Positions 23,374 through 31,813 of a DNA stretch of 64,000 nucleotides are shown here, one piece after another. Numbering within the stretch: the first letter of the stretch is position 1; each line of letters starts with the position of its first letter. The stretch spans positions 109,109-173,108 of the forward strand of contig NZ_JZRB01000018.1 of assembly GCF_000964085.1 (NCBI RefSeq), read 5' to 3'. Under the pieces are notes generated by a model that was given only the letters and a program-made list of their open reading frames with translations, was not told the DNA's origin and searched no databases. The position numbers and the translations under genes are program-made. Source of the DNA: Luteibacter yeojuensis. Its GTDB lineage: Bacteria; Pseudomonadota; Gammaproteobacteria; Xanthomonadales; Rhodanobacteraceae.

Positions 23374-24093
23374 ATGTTACACGTAATACTCAAGGCGCTT
23401 GAAGCGCATGGTGGACTGGAACGCTGGCAGTCGGTGACCAAGATCACCGCCAATTTCCTCCCGAACGGGCTGGCTTTGAAGCTTCGCGGCCAGGAAGCCT
23501 TCGCAGGCAAGCCAACCCGTGTGGCCGTCGACACACGCCGCCAGCACGTAAGCATTGAGCCCTTTATTCATGCCAGCCACATAGGGCTATACACGCCGGG
23601 CCGAACGGCCGTTGTTACCGCGGATGGTCGGCTGATCGAGGAGCTTGATGACCCACGTGATAGCTTCCGTCCGGACACCGCATGGTCGCGCACGCAGCTT
23701 GTCTATTTTGTTGGCCATGCCGTGTGGACGTACTTCAACCTTCCCTTTCTGCTGGACAGTAGCGAAGTCCGCGTGGAGCCATTGAGCCCGTGGATCGAGG
23801 GCGAAGAGACCTGGCAGGTAGTCAAGGTCACCTTTCCTGGCACTATGGCGACTGTCGCTTCGGAGCAGCTGCTGTACTTTGACGAAACAGGCTTGCTTCG
23901 TCGGGAGGACTACGCGGTGGAGGTCGCAGGTACGGACCCTGTTGCGCACTATCTTGACCGTTATGAAACCTTCAACGGATTCGCATTCCCGACGCGCCGC
24001 CGGATTTACCTGAAGTCGCCGGAAGGCGCTCCTCTGCGCGATATGGTGATCATGTCGGCAGACCTGTCTGACTACACGATCACGTGCGCGTAA
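23374..24093 (+). CDS. Hypothetical protein, possible LolA-like beta fold
   Basis: 239 residues with GGAGCGAAATC before the ATG. There is no signal peptide. The sequence begins LKALEAHGGLERWQSVTKITANF and runs as alternating beta strands (LYFDETGLLRREDYAVEVAG; FNGFAFPTRRRIYLKS), a pattern seen in proteins with an outer-membrane-lipoprotein-carrier-like half barrel. The opening 'AHGGLERWQ' is common in bacterial proteins of unknown function that measure a product after substrate conversion. I cannot assign a role. It is the only plus-strand gene between 15.5 and 33 kb. Confidence 0.7.
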   Translation: MLHVILKALEAHGGLERWQSVTKITANFLPNGLALKLRGQEAFAGKPTRVAVDTRRQHVSIEPFIHASHIGLYTPGRTAVVTADGRLIEELDDPRDSFRPDTAWSRTQLVYFVGHAVWTYFNLPFLLDSSEVRVEPLSPWIEGEETWQVVKVTFPGTMATVASEQLLYFDETGLLRREDYAVEVAGTDPVAHYLDRYETFNGFAFPTRRRIYLKSPEGAPLRDMVIMSADLSDYTITCA

Positions 24094-24099
24094 TAGATG

Positions 24100-24357
24100 C
24101 TACCACCGGCGCGAAGGCTCGCGTGCCAAAGACGAATCAGCAAAAAGATTGCCCGCATCCGCTGGCCGATAGAACGTCTCGGGGTCAAAGTCCGAGCCTC
24201 GAGGATCAATGGACGCCCGGCAGCGAGAATCAAGCGAGCGGACGAAGTGGACACCGGGGATAAAGCGTTGACAGACAGCGCAATAGAACATCCGCGACGT
24301 AGCGTCCATGCGGTCGCCATGGGCAAACCATCGACGTCTTTCCCGGCCCATCTCCAT
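24100..24357 (-). CDS. Small hypothetical protein with a CxxC pair
   Basis: 85 residues, or fewer if one of the internal ATGs is used. The core MFYCAVCQRFIPGVHF followed by LDSRCRASIDPRG has a Cys-x2-Cys pair, a His and a further Cys, which could bind zinc. The rest is hydrophilic and ends with EPSRRW. Competing frames on this DNA are less protein-like. It is convergent with the preceding gene, which ends 6 bp away. Confidence 0.45.
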   Translation of the reverse strand: MEMGRERRRWFAHGDRMDATSRMFYCAVCQRFIPGVHFVRSLDSRCRASIDPRGSDFDPETFYRPADAGNLFADSSLAREPSRRW

Positions 24358-24438
24358 CCTTAGCTGTCATGACAATGAATCGATCATAACAGCTAAGTAT
24401 TTTTACCTATGTGAAGACCGGATAGAGCGGTCGCTCCC

Positions 24439-24576
24439 CTACCCTTGGTCTTCGTCACTATGTTCCTGCTGCGGAGACTCGTCCTTCCGCGGCTTTTTCT
24501 CCACGTGCTTGCTTGCTGTGTCGTCGTACTGATGAGGCGTTGTGTCGGCCTCACCCTTTTTTTGTTCATCGTTCAT
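24439..24576 (-). CDS. 45-residue highly charged small protein
   Basis: Too short for length-filtered gene finding. GGGAGACCGCC precedes the ATG at 24576. The product starts MNDEQKKGEADTTPHQYDDT and continues with KHVEKKPRKDES before the acidic end HSDEDQG. It has no hydrophobic residues to form a core and is probably disordered, as many small stress-associated proteins are. Codon use and ribosome binding site argue for a real gene, but there is no homology evidence. Confidence 0.55.
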   Translation of the reverse strand: MNDEQKKGEADTTPHQYDDTASKHVEKKPRKDESPQQEHSDEDQG

Positions 24577-24613
24577 GGCGGTCTCCCGGTGTGATGTATG
24601 CGTGACGACCAAG

Positions 24614-25198
24614 TCACTCCACGCGGTAATGAATGGGTTTGAATCGGAAGTTGTTCGATAGGCCGGCGGAGCACGCTGTGAGCCCGACTACGAGGTCCAT
24701 CTGGGCCACGAACGCGGTGGAATCGCCCGCCTTGCTCAAGGGCGGCTCCACTGACAGCGTCCCTTTTTGGCCGTCCACCTGCACATTCATGAAGACGTTG
24801 AACGCGGTCGGTATGGCGTCAGGCGTGATGCCGTAAGGCTCCAGCGCTTCGGCCAGATTACCGAAGCAGCCCCGATGCGGCTCCGCATGCCCATACAGTT
24901 TTGCGAACATTTCCTTCGAACAGGGCGCTAGAAGGAAATCGTGCCGCCCCACGTCGTCGCGCTCGATGGCGAGCATCGCATTGCTGCGGTTCGAGTAAAG
25001 GATATCGCCGGTCGTCAGAAGGAACTTGCTTGCGTAGTCCAGCGTACGGCCACTCGAAAGCCATTCAGCGGTGTCTTCCGCGTTGAAGGCTACGAGGTCA
25101 CTTACTTGCTGGCCTTCGGGATCAATGACAGTCAGCAGCTGGCCTTTTTTCAGGAGAAAAGCAGTGCCACTTTGTGGCCGGATCGTGGATGGCGTCAC
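24614..25198 (-). CDS. DUF1989 (urea carboxylase-associated) family protein
   Basis: 194 residues from a GTG at 25198 that overlaps the stop of the upstream gene (GTGA) and has GGGAGCGCGC before it; a longer frame starting at 25246 would overlap that gene by 52 bp. The family features are LLKKGQLLTVIDPEGQQVSDLVAF, SNRSNAMLAIERDDVGRHDFLLAPCSKE, RGCFGNLAEAL and FNVFMNVQVDGQKG. DUF1989 proteins accompany urea or guanidine carboxylase and guanidine-compound pathways; their reaction is not settled. Coupling with the GntA-like enzyme upstream suggests both act on the same nitrogen compound. Confidence 0.85.
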   Translation of the reverse strand: MTPSTIRPQSGTAFLLKKGQLLTVIDPEGQQVSDLVAFNAEDTAEWLSSGRTLDYASKFLLTTGDILYSNRSNAMLAIERDDVGRHDFLLAPCSKEMFAKLYGHAEPHRGCFGNLAEALEPYGITPDAIPTAFNVFMNVQVDGQKGTLSVEPPLSKAGDSTAFVAQMDLVVGLTACSAGLSNNFRFKPIHYRVE

Positions 25199-25878
25199 GC
25201 GCGCTCCCTTTCGGGTGAGTGGATTGGAGCGAATGGGCACCGCCATTCACCGGTGATATGCCGTCCGCTGTATTGGATGGCCTCGGAGCTTTCGCCATGG
25301 GCTGCGAGCATCGGATTTGCCGAGCCGTTGCGCTCGATGTCTTCCTGGATGATGGCTGCCTTGAGCCGATCGTAGCGCTCGTGCTGGCGGAGGAATTCAA
25401 ACTGGCTGTGGAGGTTGAAGACCAACGCGGGGTGCGCCAGGCGCCGACCTGGCCGCGACGCACCCGGGTGAAGCCCCACCACGTAGAACGCCTCGCCTCC
25501 TATGCTCATGCTGAAAGCCGGGTCATCCGGGTCACTGCTTACCTTGGGATCCCATGCGTGTTTCCGGGCGTCGATTCGCTGGATGCCCTCGAGCCGCGCG
25601 AACAGGAGTTTCTCGAAGAGAGGCTCCGGAACCGGATCGGCATCGGTGAAATGGACTACGAGGCTGCGGAACGTTCCCTCGGGCGGGTTGGCCTGCGCGA
25701 AGGCTGCAATGCCCTTAGCGAGTATGCCGTCATGCGACGGACACCCCATGGCGTGGGCGAACAAATGGTCGACCTGGTGCCTGCGATTAGCCGTGCGGCC
25801 AGCGAAGCAAGGAAACGCATCGCTTTCCAGGAGGGCATTGAATTCGTTTAGTGCTGCGTTGTCTTGGGCTGTCGTCAT
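25195..25878 (-). CDS. YqcI/YcgG family, GntA-like heme-dependent oxygenase
   Basis: 227 residues from the ATG at 25878 (MTTAQDNAALNEF). The family signature is clear: FPCFAGRTANRRHQ near the start, then GLHPGASRPGRRLAHPALVFNLHSQFE, LRQHERYDRLKAAIIQEDIERNG, NPMLAAHGESSEAIQYSGR. Characterised members such as GntA use heme to N-hydroxylate guanidine-containing substrates (pre-guanitoxin) or related amines. Length is normal for the family (about 230-260). The gene overlaps the DUF1989 gene by 4 bp, giving a two-gene operon. The substrate here is unknown; no other guanitoxin genes are present. Confidence 0.85.
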   Translation of the reverse strand: MTTAQDNAALNEFNALLESDAFPCFAGRTANRRHQVDHLFAHAMGCPSHDGILAKGIAAFAQANPPEGTFRSLVVHFTDADPVPEPLFEKLLFARLEGIQRIDARKHAWDPKVSSDPDDPAFSMSIGGEAFYVVGLHPGASRPGRRLAHPALVFNLHSQFEFLRQHERYDRLKAAIIQEDIERNGSANPMLAAHGESSEAIQYSGRHITGEWRCPFAPIHSPERERA

Positions 25879-26002
25879 GGCCCCAGTGTGGGGAGGCGGC
25901 AGTGAAACAACGTGCGATGGATGTTGAAGGGCCAGGCCACATAGATGACGGTGTAAACGCCCTGCCCTCACATCATCCCAACATTGCCAGCGGCATGGGA
26001 AC

Positions 26003-28045
26003 TCAGCCTGACCCGAGCATTGACGCTACTGCCCGGCTCAGTTCCGCAAGCTGGAACGGCTTTCCTATCATCGTCATGCCATCGTCGAGGAAGTCCGCCG
26101 GCCCCACGGCGCCGAACGCATAGCCTGTCATGAACAAGACGCGTAAGCCGGGGCGTGCCTGGCGTGCGATATCGGCAAGCTGGCGTCCGTTGAGTCCTGG
26201 CAGGCCTACATCGGTCACGAGCAGGTCTACCCGGGCATGGCCCTGGAGATATTCGAGGGCCGTTTCGGCGGACGACGCGCCATGCACGTCGTAGCCCAGC
26301 GAGGCCAGGAGCTCGGTCACCAGGGAACGCACCTGCGGATCATCGTCGACCACGACAATCTGCTGCCCGCTGCCGGTCGCGACGGCTTGTGCCCTCGCCT
26401 CCTCGGCTTCCACCGCAGCCACTTGGGCGATGGGTAGATAAAGCCGCACCGTGGTGCCTTCCCCAGGAACCGACCGGATCCGGATATGGCCGCCGGTCTG
26501 GTTCACGAAGCCGTAAATCATGGACATGCCCAGGCCCGTGCCCTGGCCTATGGGCTTGGTCGTGAAAAAGGGCTCGAATACTTTCTCGAGGGTCGCCTCA
26601 TCCATGCCCACGCCGGTGTCGGCCACTGAGAGGACCACGAACATGGTGTCGGTTGCGTTGCTTTCGGCATGGTCTGGCAGGGCCTGGACGGAGGTGTCGA
26701 CGTGCAACACGCCCCCGTCCGGCATCGCGTCGCGGGCATTGATGGCGAGGTTCAGCAGTGCGCTTTCCAGTTGGTTTGCATCGACCATGGCTGATGGGAG
26801 CGGACCGTTGGCCGTCGTCTTCAGCTGGATGCGTTCGCCCAGCGTCCGCCTGAGCAGTTCTTCCATCGACAGGGCAAGCGCCCCGACGTCCACCGGCTTC
26901 GGATCCAGGGCCTGGCGCCGGGAGAAGGCGAGCAGGCGCTGCGTCAACCCGGCGGCGCGTTGTGCCGATGAGGTGGCGATGTCGAGCAGCCGCGGGATGC
27001 CGGCGGGCTCACCCGTCTCGATTTTTGAGCGCGCAAGCTCGATCGCGGCAAGGATGCCGGTGAGCATGTTGTTGAAGTCATGCGCAATGCCGCCGGTGAG
27101 CTGCCCGACCACTTCCATTTTTTGCGCCTGGCGAAGGGCCTCCTCGCTCGCCTGCCGGGCGGCCATCTCCGCGCGCAGTTCCGCCGTTCGCTCGGCGACC
27201 CGCGACTCGAGGAGGGCTGCCTCCCTCCGGGTGTATTCCAACGCGACGTTGCGTTCGGTGATGTCGGCTGCAAACACATGGAAGCCGTCGACGGTCCCCG
27301 CCGCGCCAAAGCGGGGGATGTAGCGGATCTCCGTGTCGCGTCGGCTCCCATCGGGCCGCGGCCAGCGAATCTCGGAGGTAACCGGCACGCCCGTGAGTAC
27401 AACCTCGATGTCGGGCTGCCGCGTTGCCCATAGCTCGGGCCCGATGACGTCCTCGATGCGTCGACCTACGATGTCCTGCACCGGTCGGCCCATCCAGGCC
27501 TCGTAGGCCAGGTTGACGAAGCGATACACCATGTCGTTGTCTATGAAGGCGATGAGCACGGGGAGCGAGTCGGCAATCAGGCGAAGTTCGGCTTCGCTCG
27601 CCCGCAGGGCGGCCTGGCTATGCTCGAGCGCCACCATCTGGTCGCGAATGACAAATTGCTTCGCACGGGCACGTAAGGCACTTTCCACCGCGCTGATCAG
27701 CGATGTCGACGAAAGCGGCCGCTCGAGTTCGATGACGTTGATCGCTTCGGGCGGGAGCTCCATGCGTCGTGTGGTGCCGGGTGGTCGCCGGGCGCGCAGC
27801 AGCACGAACGGGAGATCCGACCACGCGGCCTGGGCTTTCAAGGCCAGCGACAACTGGGACAGGCCGCCGTTAAGTGCTTCCTCGGTGACGATGACAGCGC
27901 CCGCTTCGTTGAAGACTGCGTCGGATAAGGCGCCGAGGCTATCGACGATGTCTGGCGTCATGCCGTGGGAGGCGAGGACGGACGCAATGCTTTGGGCGTC
28001 GCGACCGAAGGGGGCGAGGACGCTGACGGGCCTTGATTTAGGCAC
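26003..28045 (-). CDS. Hybrid sensor histidine kinase (PAS, kinase, receiver)
   Basis: 680 residues, without signal peptide or membrane span, so a cytosolic sensor. Residues 1-125 look like a degenerate receiver fold (APFGRDAQSIASVL) without the acidic pocket. A PAS domain spans about 150-270, followed by a coiled linker. The dimerisation helix has the phospho-acceptor His322 in GGIAHDFNNML. The ATP-binding part has NLAINARDAMP, DTGVGM and GTGLGMSM. A C-terminal receiver carries the acidic cluster at 567-569, the acceptor Asp612 (TDVGLPG) and Lys662 (GKPFQ). The start overlaps the KaiC-like gene by 8 bp. No output regulator is nearby. Confidence 0.92.
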   Translation of the reverse strand: MPKSRPVSVLAPFGRDAQSIASVLASHGMTPDIVDSLGALSDAVFNEAGAVIVTEEALNGGLSQLSLALKAQAAWSDLPFVLLRARRPPGTTRRMELPPEAINVIELERPLSSTSLISAVESALRARAKQFVIRDQMVALEHSQAALRASEAELRLIADSLPVLIAFIDNDMVYRFVNLAYEAWMGRPVQDIVGRRIEDVIGPELWATRQPDIEVVLTGVPVTSEIRWPRPDGSRRDTEIRYIPRFGAAGTVDGFHVFAADITERNVALEYTRREAALLESRVAERTAELRAEMAARQASEEALRQAQKMEVVGQLTGGIAHDFNNMLTGILAAIELARSKIETGEPAGIPRLLDIATSSAQRAAGLTQRLLAFSRRQALDPKPVDVGALALSMEELLRRTLGERIQLKTTANGPLPSAMVDANQLESALLNLAINARDAMPDGGVLHVDTSVQALPDHAESNATDTMFVVLSVADTGVGMDEATLEKVFEPFFTTKPIGQGTGLGMSMIYGFVNQTGGHIRIRSVPGEGTTVRLYLPIAQVAAVEAEEARAQAVATGSGQQIVVVDDDPQVRSLVTELLASLGYDVHGASSAETALEYLQGHARVDLLVTDVGLPGLNGRQLADIARQARPGLRVLFMTGYAFGAVGPADFLDDGMTMIGKPFQLAELSRAVASMLGSG

Positions 28046-29531
28046 TACGCTCGTCCAGCAGCTTCACGCTGTCGCCCTCGAACTCCGGCGTGCCGGTGAG
28101 CACACCGCGGAAGCGCTCGAGTGGCTCGCCCAGCCGGATCCCCTGGGTGTCGATACGCAGCTCGCGGATGGCGTCCTCGTGCCCGCCACCGCGATTCTTG
28201 ATCACGCTGATCGCCTTCCTGATACGGCCGCGTGCTTCGAAAAAGCGGAAGAGGACAATGGCGTCTGCGATGTACGAGACATCGATGTTCCCTATCGACA
28301 TGCTGCCAACCAGCCCGTGCTGTGGATTGACCAGGAAGGTCGTCACCCCCTTCTGGTTGAGGTAACTAAGCACCTCGTGCAGCTGGAGGAGAATCTGCTT
28401 TTCCTGTGGCATGGAAGCGATGTAGCCATTAAGGCTGTCGATGACCAGCAGACGGCAGCCTCGCTCCTCGACGGCCTTGCGCACGGTCCACGCAAATTCG
28501 CCCGGTGAAATATCGGCGGGGTCGACCTGGGTCAACTCGAGAAGGCCTGAATCGATGTACGGCTGAAGGTCATTGCCAAGCGCCTTCGAGCGTGTGAGCA
28601 AGGTCCCGATGCGCTCATCGAACTCGAACACACAGCACCGCTCGCCACGCTCCAGCGCGGCCGTGACGTACTGAAGCGCCACGTTGGTTTTTCCCGCTCC
28701 GGCGGGGCCGGTGAGCAGCGTGCTGGTCCCGCGCAAAGGGCCGCCGTAGAGCAGGCCGTCCAAACCCTCGACGCCGCTGGGCACGGGCTCACCGGCAAAG
28801 GGGGTGTGGTGCTCGGCGGCGATCAGGCGTGGGTACACCTCGAGACCGCCGGTCACGAGCGCCATGTCGTGGTAGCCAGCGACGAAGTTGACCCCTCGTA
28901 GCTTCTGCACCTGCAAGCGTCGGCGGGCGGCTCCAAATTCGAGGGTGAGGCGCTCGAGGGAAATGACGCCGTGGCATAGGCTATGCAGATGGGCATCACG
29001 CTCGCCGCCCTCCCCCGTCAGGTCATCGACGAGCAGGACAGTCACGTTCCGGGGCGCGAAAAACTGCTTGAGCGAGAGTACCTGCCTGCGGTACCGCAGT
29101 GCATCCTGGGCAAGCAGCCTGAGCTCCGACAGCGAGTCAAAGACCACGCGCGTCGGTTTGATGCGCTCCACCTGTTGCTGGATGAGCTGGATGGTACCGT
29201 CGAGTTCTACCTCCCATGGATGCAAGACGGACTGGTGCCGGCCATCGCCCAGCACTTCTTCCGCGGCAGCGAGTTCGAAGAGGTCAATGCCGTCCAGTGT
29301 CCAGCCGTGCGACGCGGCAACGTCGCTTAGCTCATCGGCCGTCTCAGAAAGGGTGACGTAGAGGCAGCGTTCGCCAAGGCGCACGCCTTCGCGCAAATAC
29401 TGGAGCGCCAGTGTCGTCTTGCCGGATCCGGGCTGCCCTTCGAGAAGATAGAGCCGGTTGGCGGGTAATCCCCCTCGCAGGATGGAATCAAGTCCTTCCA
29501 CACCCGTAGTGCTTCGAGCGAATGGCGTCAT
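28038..29531 (-). CDS. KaiC-like double RecA-type ATPase
   Basis: 497 residues from the ATG at 29531, with AGGAAGG six bases upstream. Two KaiC repeats are present: TTGVEGLDSILRGGLP with Walker A GQPGSGKT (32-39) and Walker B VVFDS, then PSGVEGLDGLLYGGPLRG with Walker A GPAGAGKT (275-282) and LLVIDSLNGY. Size and layout match KaiC homologues of non-cyanobacteria. No kaiA or kaiB is in the window. It lies upstream of, and overlaps, a hybrid histidine kinase, a pairing seen for KaiC homologues in environmental or stress signalling. A role in stress adaptation is more likely than a clock (inference). Confidence 0.9.
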   Translation of the reverse strand: MTPFARSTTGVEGLDSILRGGLPANRLYLLEGQPGSGKTTLALQYLREGVRLGERCLYVTLSETADELSDVAASHGWTLDGIDLFELAAAEEVLGDGRHQSVLHPWEVELDGTIQLIQQQVERIKPTRVVFDSLSELRLLAQDALRYRRQVLSLKQFFAPRNVTVLLVDDLTGEGGERDAHLHSLCHGVISLERLTLEFGAARRRLQVQKLRGVNFVAGYHDMALVTGGLEVYPRLIAAEHHTPFAGEPVPSGVEGLDGLLYGGPLRGTSTLLTGPAGAGKTNVALQYVTAALERGERCCVFEFDERIGTLLTRSKALGNDLQPYIDSGLLELTQVDPADISPGEFAWTVRKAVEERGCRLLVIDSLNGYIASMPQEKQILLQLHEVLSYLNQKGVTTFLVNPQHGLVGSMSIGNIDVSYIADAIVLFRFFEARGRIRKAISVIKNRGGGHEDAIRELRIDTQGIRLGEPLERFRGVLTGTPEFEGDSVKLLDERSA

Positions 29532-29635
29532 GGGCAGCCTTCCTGGGATCCGATATCTGCCCGTGCTCACCCCTCAGGTAGACAGGCCAGCGAAAGCCTG
29601 CCTTCACGGATGTCAATAAAGCGTGCAGTACACCC

Positions 29636-30070
29636 TCATAGGGTTATCTCGCCCTCTTCTTTACCCTCCCACCAAGTGATCCGGCGGGCGTGGACTTTGA
29701 GCATGACAATCCCGGGCGTGTCGACGCCCTGCTCGAACCAATGGTCGAGTTCCTTGTGCCAGTGATCCCGCATCAGCTGCTTGTCACGAATCAGCTCGCC
29801 ACGACCTTCGACCGCGACGAATAGGGGTGGCTTTCCCAAGAGCGATTTGGCGCCGGAAAACGATAGGGCGACAGCTGGATTGGCCTCGATCTCAGCGACA
29901 AAATGCGTCGTTTCGTAGCCGAAAAACCAGCTGTCGCCGTCGTACTCCACGTCCCCATTATTGCTCATCGGGCGGCCTGCGATTTCGCCGTTGGCGGCGT
30001 GGGTCTGGAGCATGGCGAAATCGATGCTCGCCATGGCCTTGGCCAGATCTTGAAGGGTGCGGTTGGTCAT
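29636..30070 (-). CDS. General stress protein, pyridoxamine-phosphate-oxidase fold
   Basis: 144 residues from MTNRTLQD; a GTG three codons earlier, overlapping the upstream stop, is an alternative start. The sequence FAMLQTHAANGEIAGRPMSNNGDVEYDGDSWFFGYETTHFVAEI is typical of the GSP26-like flavin-binding split barrel, and the end ARRITWWEGKEEGE is the usual C-terminus. These proteins bind FMN or related cofactors and appear under oxidative or general stress. It follows the DUF4142 gene within a few bases, so the two form an operon. Confidence 0.85.
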   Translation of the reverse strand: MTNRTLQDLAKAMASIDFAMLQTHAANGEIAGRPMSNNGDVEYDGDSWFFGYETTHFVAEIEANPAVALSFSGAKSLLGKPPLFVAVEGRGELIRDKQLMRDHWHKELDHWFEQGVDTPGIVMLKVHARRITWWEGKEEGEITL

Positions 30071-30075
30071 GGCGA

Positions 30076-30600
30076 TCACTTCGCGCTCGGCAGGTTTTGG
30101 GCCATTTCAAGGTGGTGCTTCAGTGTCGGCAACGTCTTGGTAGCGAACGCCTTGAGTTCAGCATCCTTACCGCTGGTCGATTCGGTGCTGAACAACTTCA
30201 CGGCTTTCTGGTGGTCAGCGACCATTTTTTGTTTGAAGGCGGAGTCGAAAGCCACCCCCTTCTTGCTCGCCATCTGGCTCGCCACCTTGGCGTCCGCCGG
30301 CATGGGCTCACTCGAGACGGGCATCGACTTGCTCATCGCGATTGCCTTTAGCTCGTCACCCGCCGCGGTGTGGTCGTCCACCATCGTTTTGCCAAACGCC
30401 TTGACATCTTCAGAGCCGCCATTCTGCGTGGCCAGGGTGCCAAGTTTGACCTCAGCCAGGCCAGCGGCGCTCGCCGCTTTGACAAACGAGGCATCGGCCT
30501 GCCCGTTGTCCGCGGCTGCCGCCGCATGGACGACACCACCACCGGTGGCAAGAACAAAACAGCTGGCAAGAACGGACATTCGGAACGTCGGACGCGTCAT
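30076..30600 (-). CDS. DUF4142 exported protein
   Basis: 174 residues. A Sec signal peptide (MTRPTFRMSVLASCFVLATGG, cleavage after HAAAA) is followed by a helical bundle with the DUF4142 pattern: DASFVKAASAAGLAEVKLG, FGKTMVDDHTAAGDELKAIA, FDSAFKQKMVADHQKAVKLF and LPTLKHHLEMAQNL. This is a ferritin-like four-helix arrangement whose His and Glu positions could bind metal. Members are periplasmic or outer-membrane associated and often stress-induced; the reaction is unknown. The stop lies next to the start of the general stress protein. Confidence 0.88.
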   Translation of the reverse strand: MTRPTFRMSVLASCFVLATGGGVVHAAAAADNGQADASFVKAASAAGLAEVKLGTLATQNGGSEDVKAFGKTMVDDHTAAGDELKAIAMSKSMPVSSEPMPADAKVASQMASKKGVAFDSAFKQKMVADHQKAVKLFSTESTSGKDAELKAFATKTLPTLKHHLEMAQNLPSAK

Positions 30601-30691
30601 GACCTTCTCCCTCGGGTTGGAAGCGCCGGTTTGACAGGTCGCTGATCAAGAGGCTGTCTACGGAGAGTCACGCCCTTGTGCGGCATTCCGG

Positions 30692-30892
30692 TCAATGGTC
30701 CTTGAAGGGTTTCAACGGATCGGTCTTTTCTTCAGTCGCATCCGCCGGCACCGGCTTTCCCGGGGGCTGGTTGGTCTGGTTGGGCTGTTCCGCCTGCGTC
30801 CGGCGCGGGGGCTGGTTGCCGGGCTCTCGATGATCATGCGGCGGCTCGGCCGCCGCATTCTGCAGCTGTGATAGATGGGAACGGACGTTCAT
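30692..30892 (-). CDS. Small Pro/Gln-rich hydrophilic protein
   Basis: 66 residues from the ATG at 30892 (MNVRSHLSQLQNAAAEP), with only a weak GGGA upstream; the frame is open further but the extension is implausible. The protein is rich in Pro, Gln, Asn, Glu and Lys, ends DATEEKTDPLKPFKDH and is probably disordered. No family is recognised. Confidence 0.4.
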   Translation of the reverse strand: MNVRSHLSQLQNAAAEPPHDHREPGNQPPRRTQAEQPNQTNQPPGKPVPADATEEKTDPLKPFKDH

Positions 30893-31037
30893 GGCGTAGT
30901 CCCGCTGGTGGAGGGTAAGGCCATTAAGCCGTCCACCGACGTGAGGCTGCCGCACAGGACCAGTAATGAAAATGTCGTCGTCCGCAGATACGACTCTCGT
31001 TGCCACCTCTACCGCCGCCGCCGCAAAAAACGCAAGC

Positions 31038-31376
31038 TCACAAGATTGCCAAGAACCTGGCGGTACATGGGGGCTGGTAGTGCAGGAAGGCGTTCGACAA
31101 TTCTGTAATGTCGTGCCAGCCCTCGCCCGGATTTTCCCGGCATATCCAGTACTCGCTGTTGTCACCATACGGTTCTAAGACGATGTAAACCCGGCCGTGG
31201 TATTTGAATTCAACGCGAACATCATCCGTTGACCCAAATCGGCCACGTAGTTTGACGTCGGTGATGCCTTGTACTGTTCGCGGAATCCGGCCGATTGCTC
31301 GGCGTGAAATATAGACGTTCTCTATTTTGAAGGCAGGGGCGCCTGCCTCGGCCGTCAGGAATGGAAAGATTTCCAT
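31038..31376 (-). CDS. Hypothetical small protein
   Basis: 112 residues from the ATG at 31376, preceded by AGGTG and partly by the stop of the Sel1-repeat gene. Beta-rich sequence: FKIENVYISRRAIGRIP, VKLRGRFGSTDDVRVEFKYHGRVYIVLEPYGDNSEYWI, then ENPGEGWHDITELSNAF. Its size and acidic/beta character resemble small immunity-type proteins, but I do not recognise the family. It is tightly coupled to the Sel1-repeat protein upstream. Confidence 0.6.
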   Translation of the reverse strand: MEIFPFLTAEAGAPAFKIENVYISRRAIGRIPRTVQGITDVKLRGRFGSTDDVRVEFKYHGRVYIVLEPYGDNSEYWICRENPGEGWHDITELSNAFLHYQPPCTARFLAIL

Positions 31377-31381
31377 CGCAA

Positions 31382-31759
31382 TCACCTACTCAGTCGCTCA
31401 ACGGCATCCTCGCTTCCCATGGACTTGGCGACCATGAACCACCGCTTTGCCCGTCGCTTGTCACCTCGATTCAGATAGCTCATACCGAGGTTGTAGGCGC
31501 CCTCCGGCAATCCTTGCGTGATTGCACGCTTGTACCAGTACCGTCCTTTTGCGATGTCACGCCGGACGCCGTCCGCGTCGTCATATATGTTCGCCAGGTT
31601 TAGCTGTGCTTCCCGAACGCCAGCCAACGCCGCCTTCAACAGGAGCTGGACTGTTCGACGTCGCTCTCCGGTCTCGTACAAGTCGCACGCTTCCTCAAGC
31701 CACGCGCGAGCACGCGATGCCTCTGCTTCGGCGCTCGCGGATGGCTTTCTATTCGACAT
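31382..31759 (-). CDS. Sel1/TPR-like repeat protein
   Basis: 125 residues made of helical pairs of Sel1 type: LLLKAALAGVREAQLNLANIYDDADGV, then AKGRYWYKRAITQGLPEGAYNLGMSYLNRGD and RRAKRWFMVAKSMGSEDAVERL. The two full repeats have the expected A..G...A...L spacing. There is no signal peptide, so it is cytosolic. Such proteins bind other proteins and are common next to toxin or immunity genes. It forms an operon with the small beta protein that follows. Confidence 0.78.
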   Translation of the reverse strand: MSNRKPSASAEAEASRARAWLEEACDLYETGERRRTVQLLLKAALAGVREAQLNLANIYDDADGVRRDIAKGRYWYKRAITQGLPEGAYNLGMSYLNRGDKRRAKRWFMVAKSMGSEDAVERLSR

Positions 31760-31813
31760 ATACAGCTCCAGCGGCTACGGATGCGATCGAGCGGCGTTTC
31801 ATTGGTAGCACGG

